A stretch of DNA of 64,000 bases from Flammeovirga aprica JL-4 (GTDB lineage Bacteria; Bacteroidota; Bacteroidia; Cytophagales; Flammeovirgaceae): positions 29,662 to 93,661 of the forward strand of contig NZ_JABANE010000024.1 of assembly GCF_012844305.1 (NCBI RefSeq), given 5' to 3'. The notes under the pieces were generated by a model, which did not search any database, was not told where the DNA came from, and worked only from the letters and a program-made list of their open reading frames with translations. Position 1 is the stretch's first letter, and each line of letters starts with the position of its first letter. A program made the translations under genes and the position numbers. Shown here one piece after another: positions 46,635 to 56,518 of this stretch.

Positions 46635-47465
46635 ATGAAGAATCTATCTTTAAAATTAATAACAGTAATACTTTTTAATATTTTTGTATTTGCTACTAGA
46701 ACGAACGGACAAACAAACACATTAAGAGGACAAGGCAGTGACACAATGCTCCCTGTAGTTGAAGCTTTGGTAAATACCTTTTCTTCTTCAGGGTCAATTG
46801 ATGTTGAAGGAGGAGGAAGTTCATTAGGTTTTAGAGGATTGTCAGATTATGCAGTCCAATTTGCACTTTCATCAAGAAAAGTAAAAGTAGGAGAAAAGGA
46901 AAGAATTGAAGATCAATACGATCACTTAATGGAAAAAGTGATTGCCTTTGATGCCTTGTCAATTATTACACACTCTTCAAATCCTGTGAAGAAATTATCA
47001 GTGCAGACTATTGCGAAGATTTTCAAAGGAGAAATTACTAATTGGAGTGAAATAGGAGGGAAAGATATTCCTATTCTAGTGGTGACAAGAGATGAGAACT
47101 CAGGTAGTTTTGGTTTCTTTAAGTCAGAGGTAATGGGCAGTGCACCTATGCGAAAAGGAAGTGTTGAAGTGCAATCTAACTCCGCCGTTGTGGAAAAAGT
47201 AAGTGATGAAGAAGGTGCTATTGGCTATTGTGGTATCGCTTATGTTGATGAAGTAGTACAGCCAATATCTGTAAGTATCAATAATAAGGATTATGTGTAT
47301 CCTTCTTTCAGAAATGCACTACAGAAAATCTATCCTCTTTCAAGACCTCTTTATTTATATTATAGAGATTCAGAAAAGAGTACTGTTCAAAGTTTTGTGA
47401 AATTTGCACTCTCAGAAAAAGGGCAACAAGTTGTCGCTCATAAAGGATATATACCAGCTTTTTAA
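46635..47465 (+). CDS. PstS-like phosphate-binding (PBP-like) exported protein
   Basis: The frame opens at GTG 46611, but ATG 46635 gives a clean signal peptide (MKNLSLKLITVILFNIF...). The 276-residue product resembles PBP-like phosphate-binding proteins: RGQGSDTMLPVVEAL, GGGSSLGFRGL, IAKIFKGEITNWSEIGG, and TRDENSGSFGFF. It lacks a nearby pstCAB set. The next gene, a SpoIIE phosphatase, starts 13 bases after its stop, so it may instead be the ligand-binding input of a signalling pair. GACTTTTG upstream (46602-46609) is a weak -7 match. Confidence 0.75.
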   Translation: MKNLSLKLITVILFNIFVFATRTNGQTNTLRGQGSDTMLPVVEALVNTFSSSGSIDVEGGGSSLGFRGLSDYAVQFALSSRKVKVGEKERIEDQYDHLMEKVIAFDALSIITHSSNPVKKLSVQTIAKIFKGEITNWSEIGGKDIPILVVTRDENSGSFGFFKSEVMGSAPMRKGSVEVQSNSAVVEKVSDEEGAIGYCGIAYVDEVVQPISVSINNKDYVYPSFRNALQKIYPLSRPLYLYYRDSEKSTVQSFVKFALSEKGQQVVAHKGYIPAF

Positions 47466-47478
47466 AACTATTTCCATT

Positions 47479-50052
47479 ATGAAATTAACTCCTCAAAAAA
47501 GGCAAGCTAAGAGTATTAAAACAAGGTTAGTTTGGTCATTTGCTACGAACTTATTGATCATTAGCGTGGTGTTTTTTGTGTATGCTTATATCAAGAACAC
47601 TACTACCAACGCCGAAAACGTTGTGAATGATCTTGCTGTTGTTTCTAATAAAATCCAAAAAATTAAATCGGGTCAGCAATCTTTCTTACTTACCGAAACT
47701 ATCAATCCTACTTTCTACGAGACCAAACAAAATAAGTACATCAACAAAAACAAAGAACTGATTGCTGAAATCAACCAACAGATAGATGCTTTTTATGTCA
47801 ATGATTATGTAAAAAGGGCCAATGTGATTATGCCTTTGCGTAATCTTGAGAAATCTATTGCTTTGTATCACACTACTCTGGATTCTTTAGTGTCTGTTCA
47901 GCTTAAACGAGGATTTAAAAGTTTTGGGGTAGAAGGTGATATGCGTCGTTCTGTTTATAGTGTAATGAACTCAGGTTATGCATTGGATCAGGTGAAGATT
48001 CTATCTTTAAGACGACATGAAAAAGACTATATCTTAAGAAAGGATAAAGCCTATGCCGGAAAACTTTCTAAGGTGATTGAGAAGCTGAAAGTAGATGTTG
48101 ATAGAACAGTTTCTGATAAATATGGAAGGGTGTATCTGAAAGGAGCATTAGATAACTATGAGCAGTATTTCCATAAACTGGTCGCTTTGGATGCTCAGTT
48201 GGGCTACTTCGGAAATGCGGGTATCAAAGACAATTTGAATGTGTCCCTGAACATTATCGAAAAAGATATCCATAATATTTCAGAAGTGGTGAAAGAGTAC
48301 GAACGTTATTGGCAGAATATCAATTTGATCCTGCTGTTTGTTTCTGCTTTCAGTATTATTTTAGTCAATGCTTTATTATTGTATTACCTCCTGAATCGTT
48401 TAGGGAAACCTATTAATAAATTATCAAAATCGATTCATCAAATTGTTGAAGATAAGTTTCAAGGGAAAATCTATACCATCAATACACAAGATGAAATAGG
48501 TGATCTTTCAAGGGACTTCAATTATGTGTTGGAGAAAATGAGTGAGAGAAGTGATGAAATCCTTCAGCAGAAAGAAGAATTGGCCACTACTTATGAAAAA
48601 ATAGACACGATCAGACAGATCGGTAATAAAATCAGTAACCACACCTCTGTAAGTGAGATCATAGAAGAATTCAACAGAGCCTTGAGTAATGTGCTGGATT
48701 TCTCTTTGTTTATGGTGGGGATTGTCCATGAAGATAAAATGCATTACCAAGGGTATGATAAAGAAGGTCAGTATTATGAATTAAAACGATCTCTTCTTGA
48801 TAACACACACTTGGGTGTAACTTGTTATAACTCTCAGGAAGCAATCATTTGTGAAGATTTCTTGGGAAGTACTCCTAACCCCTACAAACACTTATTACCT
48901 GTAATTACCCACAAAAAAGCAGCGTCATTGATCTATCTTCCATTGACTTCTTCTACAGGAAAAATTGGCGTTTTGGCCATTCACAATGACAGGCCAAATG
49001 CTTACACTGACGTTGAGATTAACATGCTGGGAAGTATTGTGGTGTACGCTGTGAGTGCATTGCAAACTGCAGTTAACTATGAGGACTTGGAAACGCAGGT
49101 GTTGAAGAAAACGGAACAAATCAACAGACATAGGGACGAACTGATGAGCAGTAATTTGTTGCTTCAAGGGACGCTGGAAGAGCTAGAGAAAAAGAACTCA
49201 CAGCAAACAAGCAGTATTCAATATGCAAAAAGAATACAGCAAGCATTGCTCCCTAACATCTCAATGATTCAGTCGAAATTCCACGACGCTTTTGTATTCT
49301 ACAGACCGAAAGATATTGTCAGCGGGGATTTTTACTGGATGGAAAGCAAGGGCGATTACACTTATTTGGCTGTAGCAGATTGTACAGGTCATGGTGTTCC
49401 GGGTGCGTTTATGTCTATTTTGGGTAGAGAGATATTATCAAACCTTATTAATTCAAAAGAATATATGACTCCTGCTCAGCTTCTTGATGAACTGAATGTC
49501 AGAATCAGAGTAGTGTTGCAGCAGGAAAAAATGAACAATAAGGACGGTATGGATATTGGTATCTGTGTCATCAATAAGAAAAAGAGACAGTTGACTTTTG
49601 CTGGTGCACATCATCCTCTTTATTTAGTGAAAAAAGATGCTGTAGGGCAACAGGAAATAGAAGTAGTTCCAGGAGAAAAACAGTCGATTGGCGGACATGT
49701 ATTCAAGAAAAAAGCCTATCAGAAATTCACAGATCATGTGATAAAATTAGATGATCCTAATGCTCAAATTGAATCTGTATACATGTGTACTGATGGTTAT
49801 CAGGATCAGTTTGGGGGTGAAAAGGGACAGAAATTTTATAAGAAAAACATGAGGAAACTATTTCTGGAAGTATCCGAAAAACCAATGTTTGAGCAGAAAT
49901 CTATTATTGCGATGACAATCAATGAATGGATGCAGGAAACTGAAAAACAAACGGACGATATTTTAGTGATTGGATTCAAATTGCCTCCAATTCAATTTGT
50001 GGGTAAAACGCTAGAAGATAAGAATGTAAAAGATATGTTGGGATTGGTATAA
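47479..50052 (+). CDS. Membrane sensor with HAMP, GAF and SpoIIE/PP2C phosphatase domains
   Basis: ATG 47479 is chosen; the frame extends to 47404 inside the preceding gene. The 857-residue protein has an N-terminal membrane span, a helical sensory region (about 45-270), a second span (about 280-304), a HAMP linker, a GAF-like domain (about 395-545), a coiled stretch and a PP2C-type phosphatase (about 600-837). Its phosphatase motifs are DIVSGDFYWM, VADCTGHGVPGAFMS, DGYQDQFGG and TDDILVIG. It probably dephosphorylates an anti-anti-sigma protein. The PBP-like gene just upstream suggests that the pair senses a periplasmic ligand. Confidence 0.85.
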   Translation: MKLTPQKRQAKSIKTRLVWSFATNLLIISVVFFVYAYIKNTTTNAENVVNDLAVVSNKIQKIKSGQQSFLLTETINPTFYETKQNKYINKNKELIAEINQQIDAFYVNDYVKRANVIMPLRNLEKSIALYHTTLDSLVSVQLKRGFKSFGVEGDMRRSVYSVMNSGYALDQVKILSLRRHEKDYILRKDKAYAGKLSKVIEKLKVDVDRTVSDKYGRVYLKGALDNYEQYFHKLVALDAQLGYFGNAGIKDNLNVSLNIIEKDIHNISEVVKEYERYWQNINLILLFVSAFSIILVNALLLYYLLNRLGKPINKLSKSIHQIVEDKFQGKIYTINTQDEIGDLSRDFNYVLEKMSERSDEILQQKEELATTYEKIDTIRQIGNKISNHTSVSEIIEEFNRALSNVLDFSLFMVGIVHEDKMHYQGYDKEGQYYELKRSLLDNTHLGVTCYNSQEAIICEDFLGSTPNPYKHLLPVITHKKAASLIYLPLTSSTGKIGVLAIHNDRPNAYTDVEINMLGSIVVYAVSALQTAVNYEDLETQVLKKTEQINRHRDELMSSNLLLQGTLEELEKKNSQQTSSIQYAKRIQQALLPNISMIQSKFHDAFVFYRPKDIVSGDFYWMESKGDYTYLAVADCTGHGVPGAFMSILGREILSNLINSKEYMTPAQLLDELNVRIRVVLQQEKMNNKDGMDIGICVINKKKRQLTFAGAHHPLYLVKKDAVGQQEIEVVPGEKQSIGGHVFKKKAYQKFTDHVIKLDDPNAQIESVYMCTDGYQDQFGGEKGQKFYKKNMRKLFLEVSEKPMFEQKSIIAMTINEWMQETEKQTDDILVIGFKLPPIQFVGKTLEDKNVKDMLGLV

Positions 50053-50133
50053 CCTTCGAATTCTAACAACATGTATTAAAGCATTGCCCTTTTTATAATT
50101 TATCTATAATTTGTGCAACATGCTCTTGAAAAG

Positions 50134-50165
50134 ACAGTGATAGTGTATTTATCACTGTTTTTTAT
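50134..50165 (+). terminator. Terminator after the SpoIIE phosphatase gene
   Basis: ACAGTGAT (50134-50141) pairs with ATCACTGT (50151-50158), followed by a T run. Confidence 0.8.
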
Positions 50166-50238
50166 TTTATTATGATGCAATTAACAGAATTGTATTTTTC
50201 AATCAGCGTTATTTGTTTTGAGTTTAACAATAAAAACT

Positions 50239-50769
50239 ATGATGAATATTAAACCAACAAACTTCAGATATGTACTGCTATTAGTATCTGGTTTATTGAT
50301 TACAACATTATCTCTAGCACAAGAAAAACAACAGAAAACAACAACTTCAAGAAGTGGAGGCTCTTATTCTGCAGGCCATGCGTGGTTTTTAAACACAGGA
50401 TTTGGTTTTAGTAATCATGGCATTCCATTTTATATTGGTGGAGAATACACCGGCTTTCATCCTGACATTTCAGTAGGTGGGGTTTTCTCTTATCATAACC
50501 GTTGGGACAACCATAAAGACCGCTCAGCATGGACACTATCAGCTGTGGGTAATTACCATTTTAACCGATTATTAAATCTATCTTCCGAGTGGGATGTATA
50601 TGCAGGAGCCAATGTTGGTTTTTATGGATATAGTCATGCTAACACTGGTTTCGGTGGAGGTATTCAAGTAGGTGGCCGTTGGTTTATAACGGACTTAATT
50701 GGGCTGAATCTTCAATTTGGAGGAGGAACAGTTTCCGGAGGTCAGTTTGGCGTAACGTTCAGGTTATAA
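50239..50769 (+). CDS. Small outer-membrane beta-barrel protein
   Basis: ATG 50239 or 50242 gives a normal signal peptide (MMNIKPTNFRYVLLLVSGLLITTLSLAQ); the frame's TTG at 50218 adds seven unlikely residues. The mature part of about 150 residues consists of alternating hydrophobic strands (WFLNTGFGFSNHGIPF, WDVYAGANVGFYG, LNLQFGGGTVSGGQFGVTF) and ends in phenylalanine-rich text typical of outer-membrane barrels. It is likely an eight-stranded porin-like protein. It is flanked by terminators and so is its own unit. Function is unknown. Confidence 0.65.
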   Translation: MMNIKPTNFRYVLLLVSGLLITTLSLAQEKQQKTTTSRSGGSYSAGHAWFLNTGFGFSNHGIPFYIGGEYTGFHPDISVGGVFSYHNRWDNHKDRSAWTLSAVGNYHFNRLLNLSSEWDVYAGANVGFYGYSHANTGFGGGIQVGGRWFITDLIGLNLQFGGGTVSGGQFGVTFRL

Positions 50770-50819
50770 TAATACCTGCTAATTTTGATAGAGCACTTAC
50801 GGCAGTAGATCATATAAAG

Positions 50820-50852
50820 AAAAAGCGGATTCATTATCGGATCCGCTTTTTC
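50820..50852. terminator. Bidirectional terminator between convergent genes
   Basis: AAAAGCGGAT (50821-50830) pairs with ATCCGCTTTT (50841-50850) with flanking A and T runs. Confidence 0.85.
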
Positions 50853-50858
50853 TATTTA

Positions 50859-52376
50859 TTATATTTCTTCCTTTCGCTGATACTCTTCCAATGATTTTGT
50901 TGGTGTGATTACCGTACCACCTTCCCAAAGGTCAAGTGAATTTTGTTGTTCTCTCTTCACCTTTACAATTTCTTTTTCTTTCAAATTATTATATTCACTT
51001 TCAGATATTTTTTCGCGGTCAAGCACCAATATTTCCCTCGTTTCATCAGAACTCATATGCAGGTTGGTTTTTATCTTTATCTCTTCCAGTGTTTTATCAA
51101 ACATAAAACGTTTCTGCTTTTTTAAAAGAGAGAAATTTCTTTCTAAGGAGAAGTTTATCTTTTTTTGACTGTAGATATATTTCACATAATAACTGCTTTC
51201 ACCTTTCTCAAAAATCACCCTCATCTTTTTGTAGTTTTCAGAATAGCCAATACCCAAAAGCTGAATGTGTTTGCCTCTTTTTCCAGGTGCGTATTCAATA
51301 TTCATTTGAAGTATAGCGAAGGTCTCAGAAGAAACGAAGATCGAGCCTTGAAAATTCCCACCCTTAGGCGTAAAGGAAATTTTATAAGCCACATCATCAT
51401 CGATCATTGTTGCCCCTTCCAGTTCGTATTTATACTTTCCTTTTTTGGTGACAAACTCCATGAAATCACTATCAATGTCCATTACCTGATCAAAAACTTC
51501 TTCTATGCTGATTTTGACATACTTTGTTTTAAAATTGTAGTGTAAGGAATCAAAAACATCTGGGTTCTCTAAATTAAGAGAATCAGAACTTGCCTCTTCC
51601 TCATCTTTTAATTTGGTACCAATAATACCCGACTTTATTCTATAATAAACTTTATCCTCATTAAAAGAGCTCTCTATATCTTCCACCAGAAAATTGAGTG
51701 TATTTTCCATTTCTTTATTGATTTTCTGAAGAGAACTCTCCTCCAGAGAAATAGATTTTTGATTCACTAACTTATGCTCCTCCTTGCCTGTATACCAAGT
51801 GTGTTTACTGTCCATATAATTGATAAATTCATCAGGAAGCATTTCAATAATTTTACGGCTTTTCGCTTGATCAATTCCCTCAAAACTGGATTTCTTTAAT
51901 CGAATAGGGTCATCTTTATTGACAGTGGTCCTATGAAAACTATGGACAAAAAGGTTTTCTTTCACATACTCTTTTTTATAATTTTCAGCAAAATTCTCTT
52001 CCACTTTATTCATAATGTCTTTCACCGAAATATTTTTTGATGTAATCACCACTTCCTCAAGATTAATCACAAGAGGCATCAATTCAACATTCAAATTTGT
52101 ACCCTTTTGAAGATCTTTGACCAGAAACTTTTTTGGCGTATAACCCCCATAGCTAAAGGTAATAGAATCAGTAGGATTGAGGTTTGAAAGGTTGACGGTG
52201 TAGTTCCCCTCAGCATTGGATACAGTACCTGTCCCTTTTTCTGAAAATAAAATATTAGTAAAAGGGAGAGGAGCTTTTGATTCAGCATCAGTAACTTGAC
52301 CTTTTATGATTTCTTGAGCGAAAAGGCTTTCAGAGCAAAATAAAATAAAGAAAATGAGTACTGTTTTTTGTAACAT
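50859..52376 (-). CDS. CarboxypepD-regulatory-like outer-membrane-associated protein
   Basis: The 505-residue exported protein begins with a signal peptide (MLQKTVLIFFILFCSESLFAQ) and a CarboxypepD_reg-like domain (EIIKGQVTDAESKAPLPFTN ... GNYTVNLSN ... FLVKDLQKGTNLNVEL). The C-terminal part is beta-rich and contains strongly charged stretches (KEKEIVKVKREQQN). Such proteins are common in Bacteroidota, often as outer-membrane or surface proteins of unknown role, and resemble the N-terminal part of SusC-like transporters without the barrel. It has no SusD partner here. Function is unknown. Confidence 0.65.
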   Translation of the reverse strand: MLQKTVLIFFILFCSESLFAQEIIKGQVTDAESKAPLPFTNILFSEKGTGTVSNAEGNYTVNLSNLNPTDSITFSYGGYTPKKFLVKDLQKGTNLNVELMPLVINLEEVVITSKNISVKDIMNKVEENFAENYKKEYVKENLFVHSFHRTTVNKDDPIRLKKSSFEGIDQAKSRKIIEMLPDEFINYMDSKHTWYTGKEEHKLVNQKSISLEESSLQKINKEMENTLNFLVEDIESSFNEDKVYYRIKSGIIGTKLKDEEEASSDSLNLENPDVFDSLHYNFKTKYVKISIEEVFDQVMDIDSDFMEFVTKKGKYKYELEGATMIDDDVAYKISFTPKGGNFQGSIFVSSETFAILQMNIEYAPGKRGKHIQLLGIGYSENYKKMRVIFEKGESSYYVKYIYSQKKINFSLERNFSLLKKQKRFMFDKTLEEIKIKTNLHMSSDETREILVLDREKISESEYNNLKEKEIVKVKREQQNSLDLWEGGTVITPTKSLEEYQRKEEI

Positions 52377-52651
52377 AGATAGTTTGTTATTTAAAAGTAT
52401 GATGAGATGGTGAATAATCTGATTGTTCAGAAATGTAGGTAATCTCTATTCAGCTTGACACAGTAACAAGACAAATAGTAAAACACATTATTGAATATAA
52501 GATTTTTTTGTGAAGGTCCGCTCATTTTTCATTAACATAAATAATATTAAACCAAAAGAAAATCTTTCTTGCAACCTTTTGACTTTAATGTTGTCTTTTT
52601 ATATTGAAGTCCCACCGGGGAAACTATTATTATCTATATAATGCTATTCTT

Positions 52652-54622
52652 TTGAAACACTATTTACTATTTGTTACACTCTTTTCTTCACTATCACTCT
52701 CTGCCCAATCTTTAAGTTCAAATAGAAACCACGAAATTGATAGTTTAAGGAAAAAAATAAAGCAGCAAGAAGTCAATGAACAATATGTGAAAGACCTCTT
52801 GTCTCTCTGTAGGCTTTATAATCAGAGAGACTTAGATTCTGCCCTTTACTTTGCAGATCAAGCTATCAGTATGGCTTTGCAGATCAATGATCAGGAAGAC
52901 CTCCAAAAAGCGTATCATCAGAAAGGTGTAGTGCATTATTATCAGGCAGAATACAGTGAAGCGCTCAAAGACTATTTTGAGTCATCAAACATTGCCAAGA
53001 ACCTCGGTGATACTTCAGCATGGAATGTATCAATACAGAACCTCGGGAAGGCTTATGAGGTGCAAGGAGAGCACGAAAGGGCCTATGATTACTATCAAAG
53101 AGGATTAGAACTCCTCAACGATTCCTCTTCCGCTCGTCTAAGAGCATTGGCTTATAGCAACATGGCTAATATCCTTTTTTACAAAGAACAATACGAGAAA
53201 TCACTGGCATATCATAAAAAGGCCATTAGTATAAGGACAAAAGAAAATCAGAGAAATGCTTTGGCTTATTCCTATAATGATATCGCAATCGTTTATAGAA
53301 CAGTGGGTGAAATAGGACAGGCATTAAGGGCTTACAAAGACTCCTATAACATTCTGAAAAAGTCAAATGATCAAAGAGGCTTGACTTCCGTAGCAAGTAA
53401 TATTGCGGGGCTTTATATAGATATGAACAAATTGGATTCCGCTTTATATTATGCTCAAGAAAGTTATGCATTAGCGACAGCTATTGAAGCAAGACATGAG
53501 TTAATGGGAGCCTCTTCACAGTTATCAAATCTGTATGAAAGAAAAGGAGACCATAAGTCTGCATTAAAATATGTACGTCAATCACATGACCTGTATGATA
53601 GTGTTTTTACGCAAGAGAAAATGCGTGAAGTAGCATTGTTAGAAACGCAAGTGAAGTTCAATGAACAAAAAGCCAGAAATGAATTGCTGGAAGAGCAAAG
53701 AAAAGCACAGGAAGCAAGCATGGATAAACAGTTAGTGGTTACAATCTCTTCTTTGGTGATTTCCTTTCTTTTGATTGGTGTAATTATGGTATTTATCAAA
53801 GAACGTTTAAAACAACGAGAATTGACCAAAAGACTCACCGCGGCCAACGAATTACTGCAACACCAGCAAAGTGAATTAGCCCTCCGTAATGTAGAAGTAA
53901 AAGAACATAATGAGTTGTTGAATAACCTGAATGAAGAAAAAAATCATTTGATTGGTGTCGTAGCTCATGATTTAAGAAATCCTTTGACTTCCGCTTTGAC
54001 CCTTTCACAGCTTTTGGAAGTGGAATTAGAAGGAGACAATCAAGATTGTGCAAAAGGAGTAAAAAATGCCTTGCTGAGAATGAACGAAATGATCACTAGA
54101 ATATTAGATGTGAAAGCCATAGAAGCAGGGCATATGAATTTAAATATGAGTTCTTTTGATATAGATGAGGTGGTGGAAAATGTAGTGGAAAACTGTGAAC
54201 ATACAGCGGAGAAGAAAGGGATTCATATCATACAGAAATTGAAGCCCGTTACTGTTTTTGCAGACCCTAACGGTGTAAGACAAGTACTTGATAACCTTCT
54301 AAGCAATGCTATAAAATTCTCACCCAAAGACGAGAAAATTGAGGTGGAAGTAAAGGTTTGTAGTGAGGAACAAGCAAGTGTCATCATCAAAGATAATGGT
54401 CCAGGTATTTCCAAAACTGATATGAAGCGTATGTTTGGGAAATTCCAGCGTCTTTCCGCAAAACCCACAGATGGGGAGTCTTCCACAGGTCTAGGGTTGA
54501 GTATTGCCAAAAAATTTATTGACGCCATGAAAGGCGATATTGTATGTGAAAGCGAAGAAGGGAAAGGTAGTGCTTTTATTGTAAAAGTACCATTAGACAT
54601 CAAAAAAAGTGTCGCTTCCTAG
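52652..54622 (+). CDS. TPR-domain sensor histidine kinase
   Basis: TTG 52652 gives the signal peptide MKHYLLFVTLFSSLSLSAQ; the frame's TTG at 52604 adds 16 residues that do not look like a signal, and no in-frame ATG precedes the signal. The 656-residue protein has TPR repeats (about 30-330), one membrane span (about 360-382), a coiled linker, and a HisKA-HATPase kinase: H-box VVAHDLRNPL (H439), N-box DNLLSNAIKFSP, DNGPGISKTD and GLGLSIAKK. The TPR part is periplasmic. No response-regulator gene is adjacent, so it is an orphan kinase. The start choice is tentative. Confidence 0.8.
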   Translation: MKHYLLFVTLFSSLSLSAQSLSSNRNHEIDSLRKKIKQQEVNEQYVKDLLSLCRLYNQRDLDSALYFADQAISMALQINDQEDLQKAYHQKGVVHYYQAEYSEALKDYFESSNIAKNLGDTSAWNVSIQNLGKAYEVQGEHERAYDYYQRGLELLNDSSSARLRALAYSNMANILFYKEQYEKSLAYHKKAISIRTKENQRNALAYSYNDIAIVYRTVGEIGQALRAYKDSYNILKKSNDQRGLTSVASNIAGLYIDMNKLDSALYYAQESYALATAIEARHELMGASSQLSNLYERKGDHKSALKYVRQSHDLYDSVFTQEKMREVALLETQVKFNEQKARNELLEEQRKAQEASMDKQLVVTISSLVISFLLIGVIMVFIKERLKQRELTKRLTAANELLQHQQSELALRNVEVKEHNELLNNLNEEKNHLIGVVAHDLRNPLTSALTLSQLLEVELEGDNQDCAKGVKNALLRMNEMITRILDVKAIEAGHMNLNMSSFDIDEVVENVVENCEHTAEKKGIHIIQKLKPVTVFADPNGVRQVLDNLLSNAIKFSPKDEKIEVEVKVCSEEQASVIIKDNGPGISKTDMKRMFGKFQRLSAKPTDGESSTGLGLSIAKKFIDAMKGDIVCESEEGKGSAFIVKVPLDIKKSVAS

Positions 54623-54626
54623 CCAC

Positions 54627-55196
54627 TTACTTTTTCGTTTTTGCAACTCTGCTCGGGTTATTCGCAATAAAGGAAGACCATGATTTCTTCTTAGAAGTAT
54701 TCACACCATTCTGGAAAATATGTGTAATAGCCACGCCCAAAGCATCCGTTGCATCAAACAGCGACTGATCATCAATTTTAAACTTCAATAGCTTCTCAAT
54801 CATATTGGAAACTTGCTCCTTAGAAGCATTTCCGTTCCCCGTCACCGCCGCCTTAACTTTTTTAGGGGCATACTCCGTAATCGGAATATCCCTCATCAGC
54901 GCCGCCGACATCGCTACGCCCTGTGCTCTGCCCAATTTCAATGCCGACTGTACATTTTGCCCCACAAAAGGAGCCTCCAAAGCCACTTCATCCGGAGCAT
55001 ACTCTTCCAAAATAGAAGTAATACGTTCATGTATCTTTTTCAGTTTCAACGCATGAGAAGAGTATTTTTTCAAATGAATCACACCATACTGCACCAACGT
55101 TAGCTTTTGTCCTTTGGCCAAAATAAGACCATATCCCATCACCTGCGTCCCCGGGTCAATTCCTAATACTAACTTTTCTTTTACAGTGGCTAACAT
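54627..55196 (-). CDS. ruvC: Crossover junction endonuclease RuvC
   Basis: The 189-residue protein has the RuvC active-site residues: D14 in LGIDPGTQVMGYGL, E74 in ALEAPFVGQN, and D148 with D151 in LFDATDALGVA. It resolves Holliday junctions as a dimer with RuvAB. It is about 15 residues longer than E. coli RuvC owing to N- and C-terminal tails. The gene converges on the histidine kinase gene (four bases apart) and marks the left border of the Rhs island. Confidence 0.95.
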   Translation of the reverse strand: MLATVKEKLVLGIDPGTQVMGYGLILAKGQKLTLVQYGVIHLKKYSSHALKLKKIHERITSILEEYAPDEVALEAPFVGQNVQSALKLGRAQGVAMSAALMRDIPITEYAPKKVKAAVTGNGNASKEQVSNMIEKLLKFKIDDQSLFDATDALGVAITHIFQNGVNTSKKKSWSSFIANNPSRVAKTKK

Positions 55197-55320
55197 ATCT
55201 CTTCTCGTCTAACTTTATAAAAATACAAAGTAATGGAATTTAGCTAGAAGTTCATTGGAAGAGGAGTGAAAACTTGTTAGGGAGTTGGTAATGGTTTTGG
55301 AATCAGTGGTAACTATAGTA

Positions 55321-55531
55321 AGATGCATCTACTCCAAGCACCTAAAATCAAAGAGTTGCCCATTTATGGCTCCAACCGTTTAGGGCAACACAACGGTAAA
55401 GGCGCAATACATCAATTGGCTTCTTATAAAAGGATTTACGAATACGCCAATCACTTAGGCAACGTTCTAGCCACTACACATGACAATGGTATATCCTTTC
55501 ACTTTCGGATTACTTCCCATTTGGTCTAGCC
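55321..55531 (+). pseudogene. Broken RHS-core segment upstream of the HNH-like toxin
   Basis: Compared with the intact copy at 58436-58624, this segment has one added A near 55336 and one missing G near 55490. The reading frame thus departs from the RHS core text (APKIKELPIYGSNRLGQ ... LATTHDNG) into nonsense, so the core cannot join the downstream toxin in one protein. The upstream RHS barrel gene is absent altogether. Confidence 0.75.
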
Positions 55532-55572
55532 ATGGAAGATCGTTCTTTCCAAGAGGCTGATTATAGGTATGG
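55321..55572 (+). repeat. Near-identical RHS-core direct repeat, copy 1
   Basis: It matches 58436-58688 at all but about six substitutions and two indels. The partner is about 3.1 kb away in the same orientation, so the intervening DNA could be lost or exchanged by recombination. Confidence 0.85.
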
Positions 55573-56518
55573 GTTCGGAGGTCATGAGAAAGACGATGAA
55601 ATTAAAGGAAATGGAAAGCATTATGATTTTGGAGGATATGGCTATGACCCGATATTAGGTAGAAGGTGGAATGTTGATCCAGAATTTAAACAAATCGCAG
55701 GACTTTCCCCATATTCTTATTCTTTAAAAAATCCTATAGTATATAAAGATCCAGATGGTAAATTACCAATTCTCCCGCTTCTTTTAAAAGCAGGTGCTAA
55801 TGGAGCAACTGATATGCTTACTCAAGCGGCAATAGCATATTTCTTTGATCCAAATGTTGAGACCATCAATCAAGCTTTTGAAGTAGTTAATTGGTGGCAA
55901 GTTAGTAGATCTGCTGCTGAGGGAGCTATGCCTTGGAAAGTACCTGGTGGTAAGTTTGGTAAAGCAGCAGCTACTGCTTCAGGTGATGTATTAGTCAATG
56001 CTTTATCTGCGGGTTCTAACTATTCCAAAGAACAGGCATTACAAGACTTTGCTACAGGTTTTGTAAGTAATCTTGCAGGGGATGCTTTAGGGGAGTTAAT
56101 ATCGAAATATGGTTCTGGTATTGTTGCAAAAGGACTTTCTAAAATGGGTTTTGATGATAAAGCAATAGAGAAATATATTACAGGAGCGGGAACAACATGG
56201 AAAGGTCGAGCTGACTATAGTGATCTTGATTTAAATGATAAGAAAGCACATATTAGAGGAATTGGAAAAAAATTCACTGAAGATCAAAAAAATAAGGTTA
56301 AAGCAGTGAATAAAAAACATAATAATGGATATTTAAGAGATGATGAAACAGGTGACTTTTTAGTACCAGGAGTAAGAGGAGGAAAAGATCCATTCCAAGC
56401 AGAAGTTGATCATATTGTTCCAAAAAGAGGAAATCCTCAGGGTACAAATCACTTTAGTAATGCTCAGGGAATTGGTAAAAAACGAAATGGAGAATATATT
56501 AATAAACAGAAAAAGTAA
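55532..56518 (+). CDS. Orphan Rhs tip: RHS-core remnant fused to HNH-like nuclease toxin
   Basis: ATG 55532 starts inside the RHS core (MEDRSFQEADYRYGFGGHEK ... YDPILGRRWNVDPE ... YSLKNPIVYKDPDG), which ends near residue 75. A middle region of about 160 residues follows, then a C-terminal nuclease-like domain with EVDHIVPKRG (D293, H294) and ANAQ-like NHFSNAQGIGKKRNGEYINK, as in HNH toxins. No secretion barrel precedes it, and the upstream core is frameshifted, so delivery needs another gene. The stop overlaps the start of the immunity gene (TAATG). Toxin activity is inferred. Confidence 0.7.
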   Translation: MEDRSFQEADYRYGFGGHEKDDEIKGNGKHYDFGGYGYDPILGRRWNVDPEFKQIAGLSPYSYSLKNPIVYKDPDGKLPILPLLLKAGANGATDMLTQAAIAYFFDPNVETINQAFEVVNWWQVSRSAAEGAMPWKVPGGKFGKAAATASGDVLVNALSAGSNYSKEQALQDFATGFVSNLAGDALGELISKYGSGIVAKGLSKMGFDDKAIEKYITGAGTTWKGRADYSDLDLNDKKAHIRGIGKKFTEDQKNKVKAVNKKHNNGYLRDDETGDFLVPGVRGGKDPFQAEVDHIVPKRGNPQGTNHFSNAQGIGKKRNGEYINKQKK

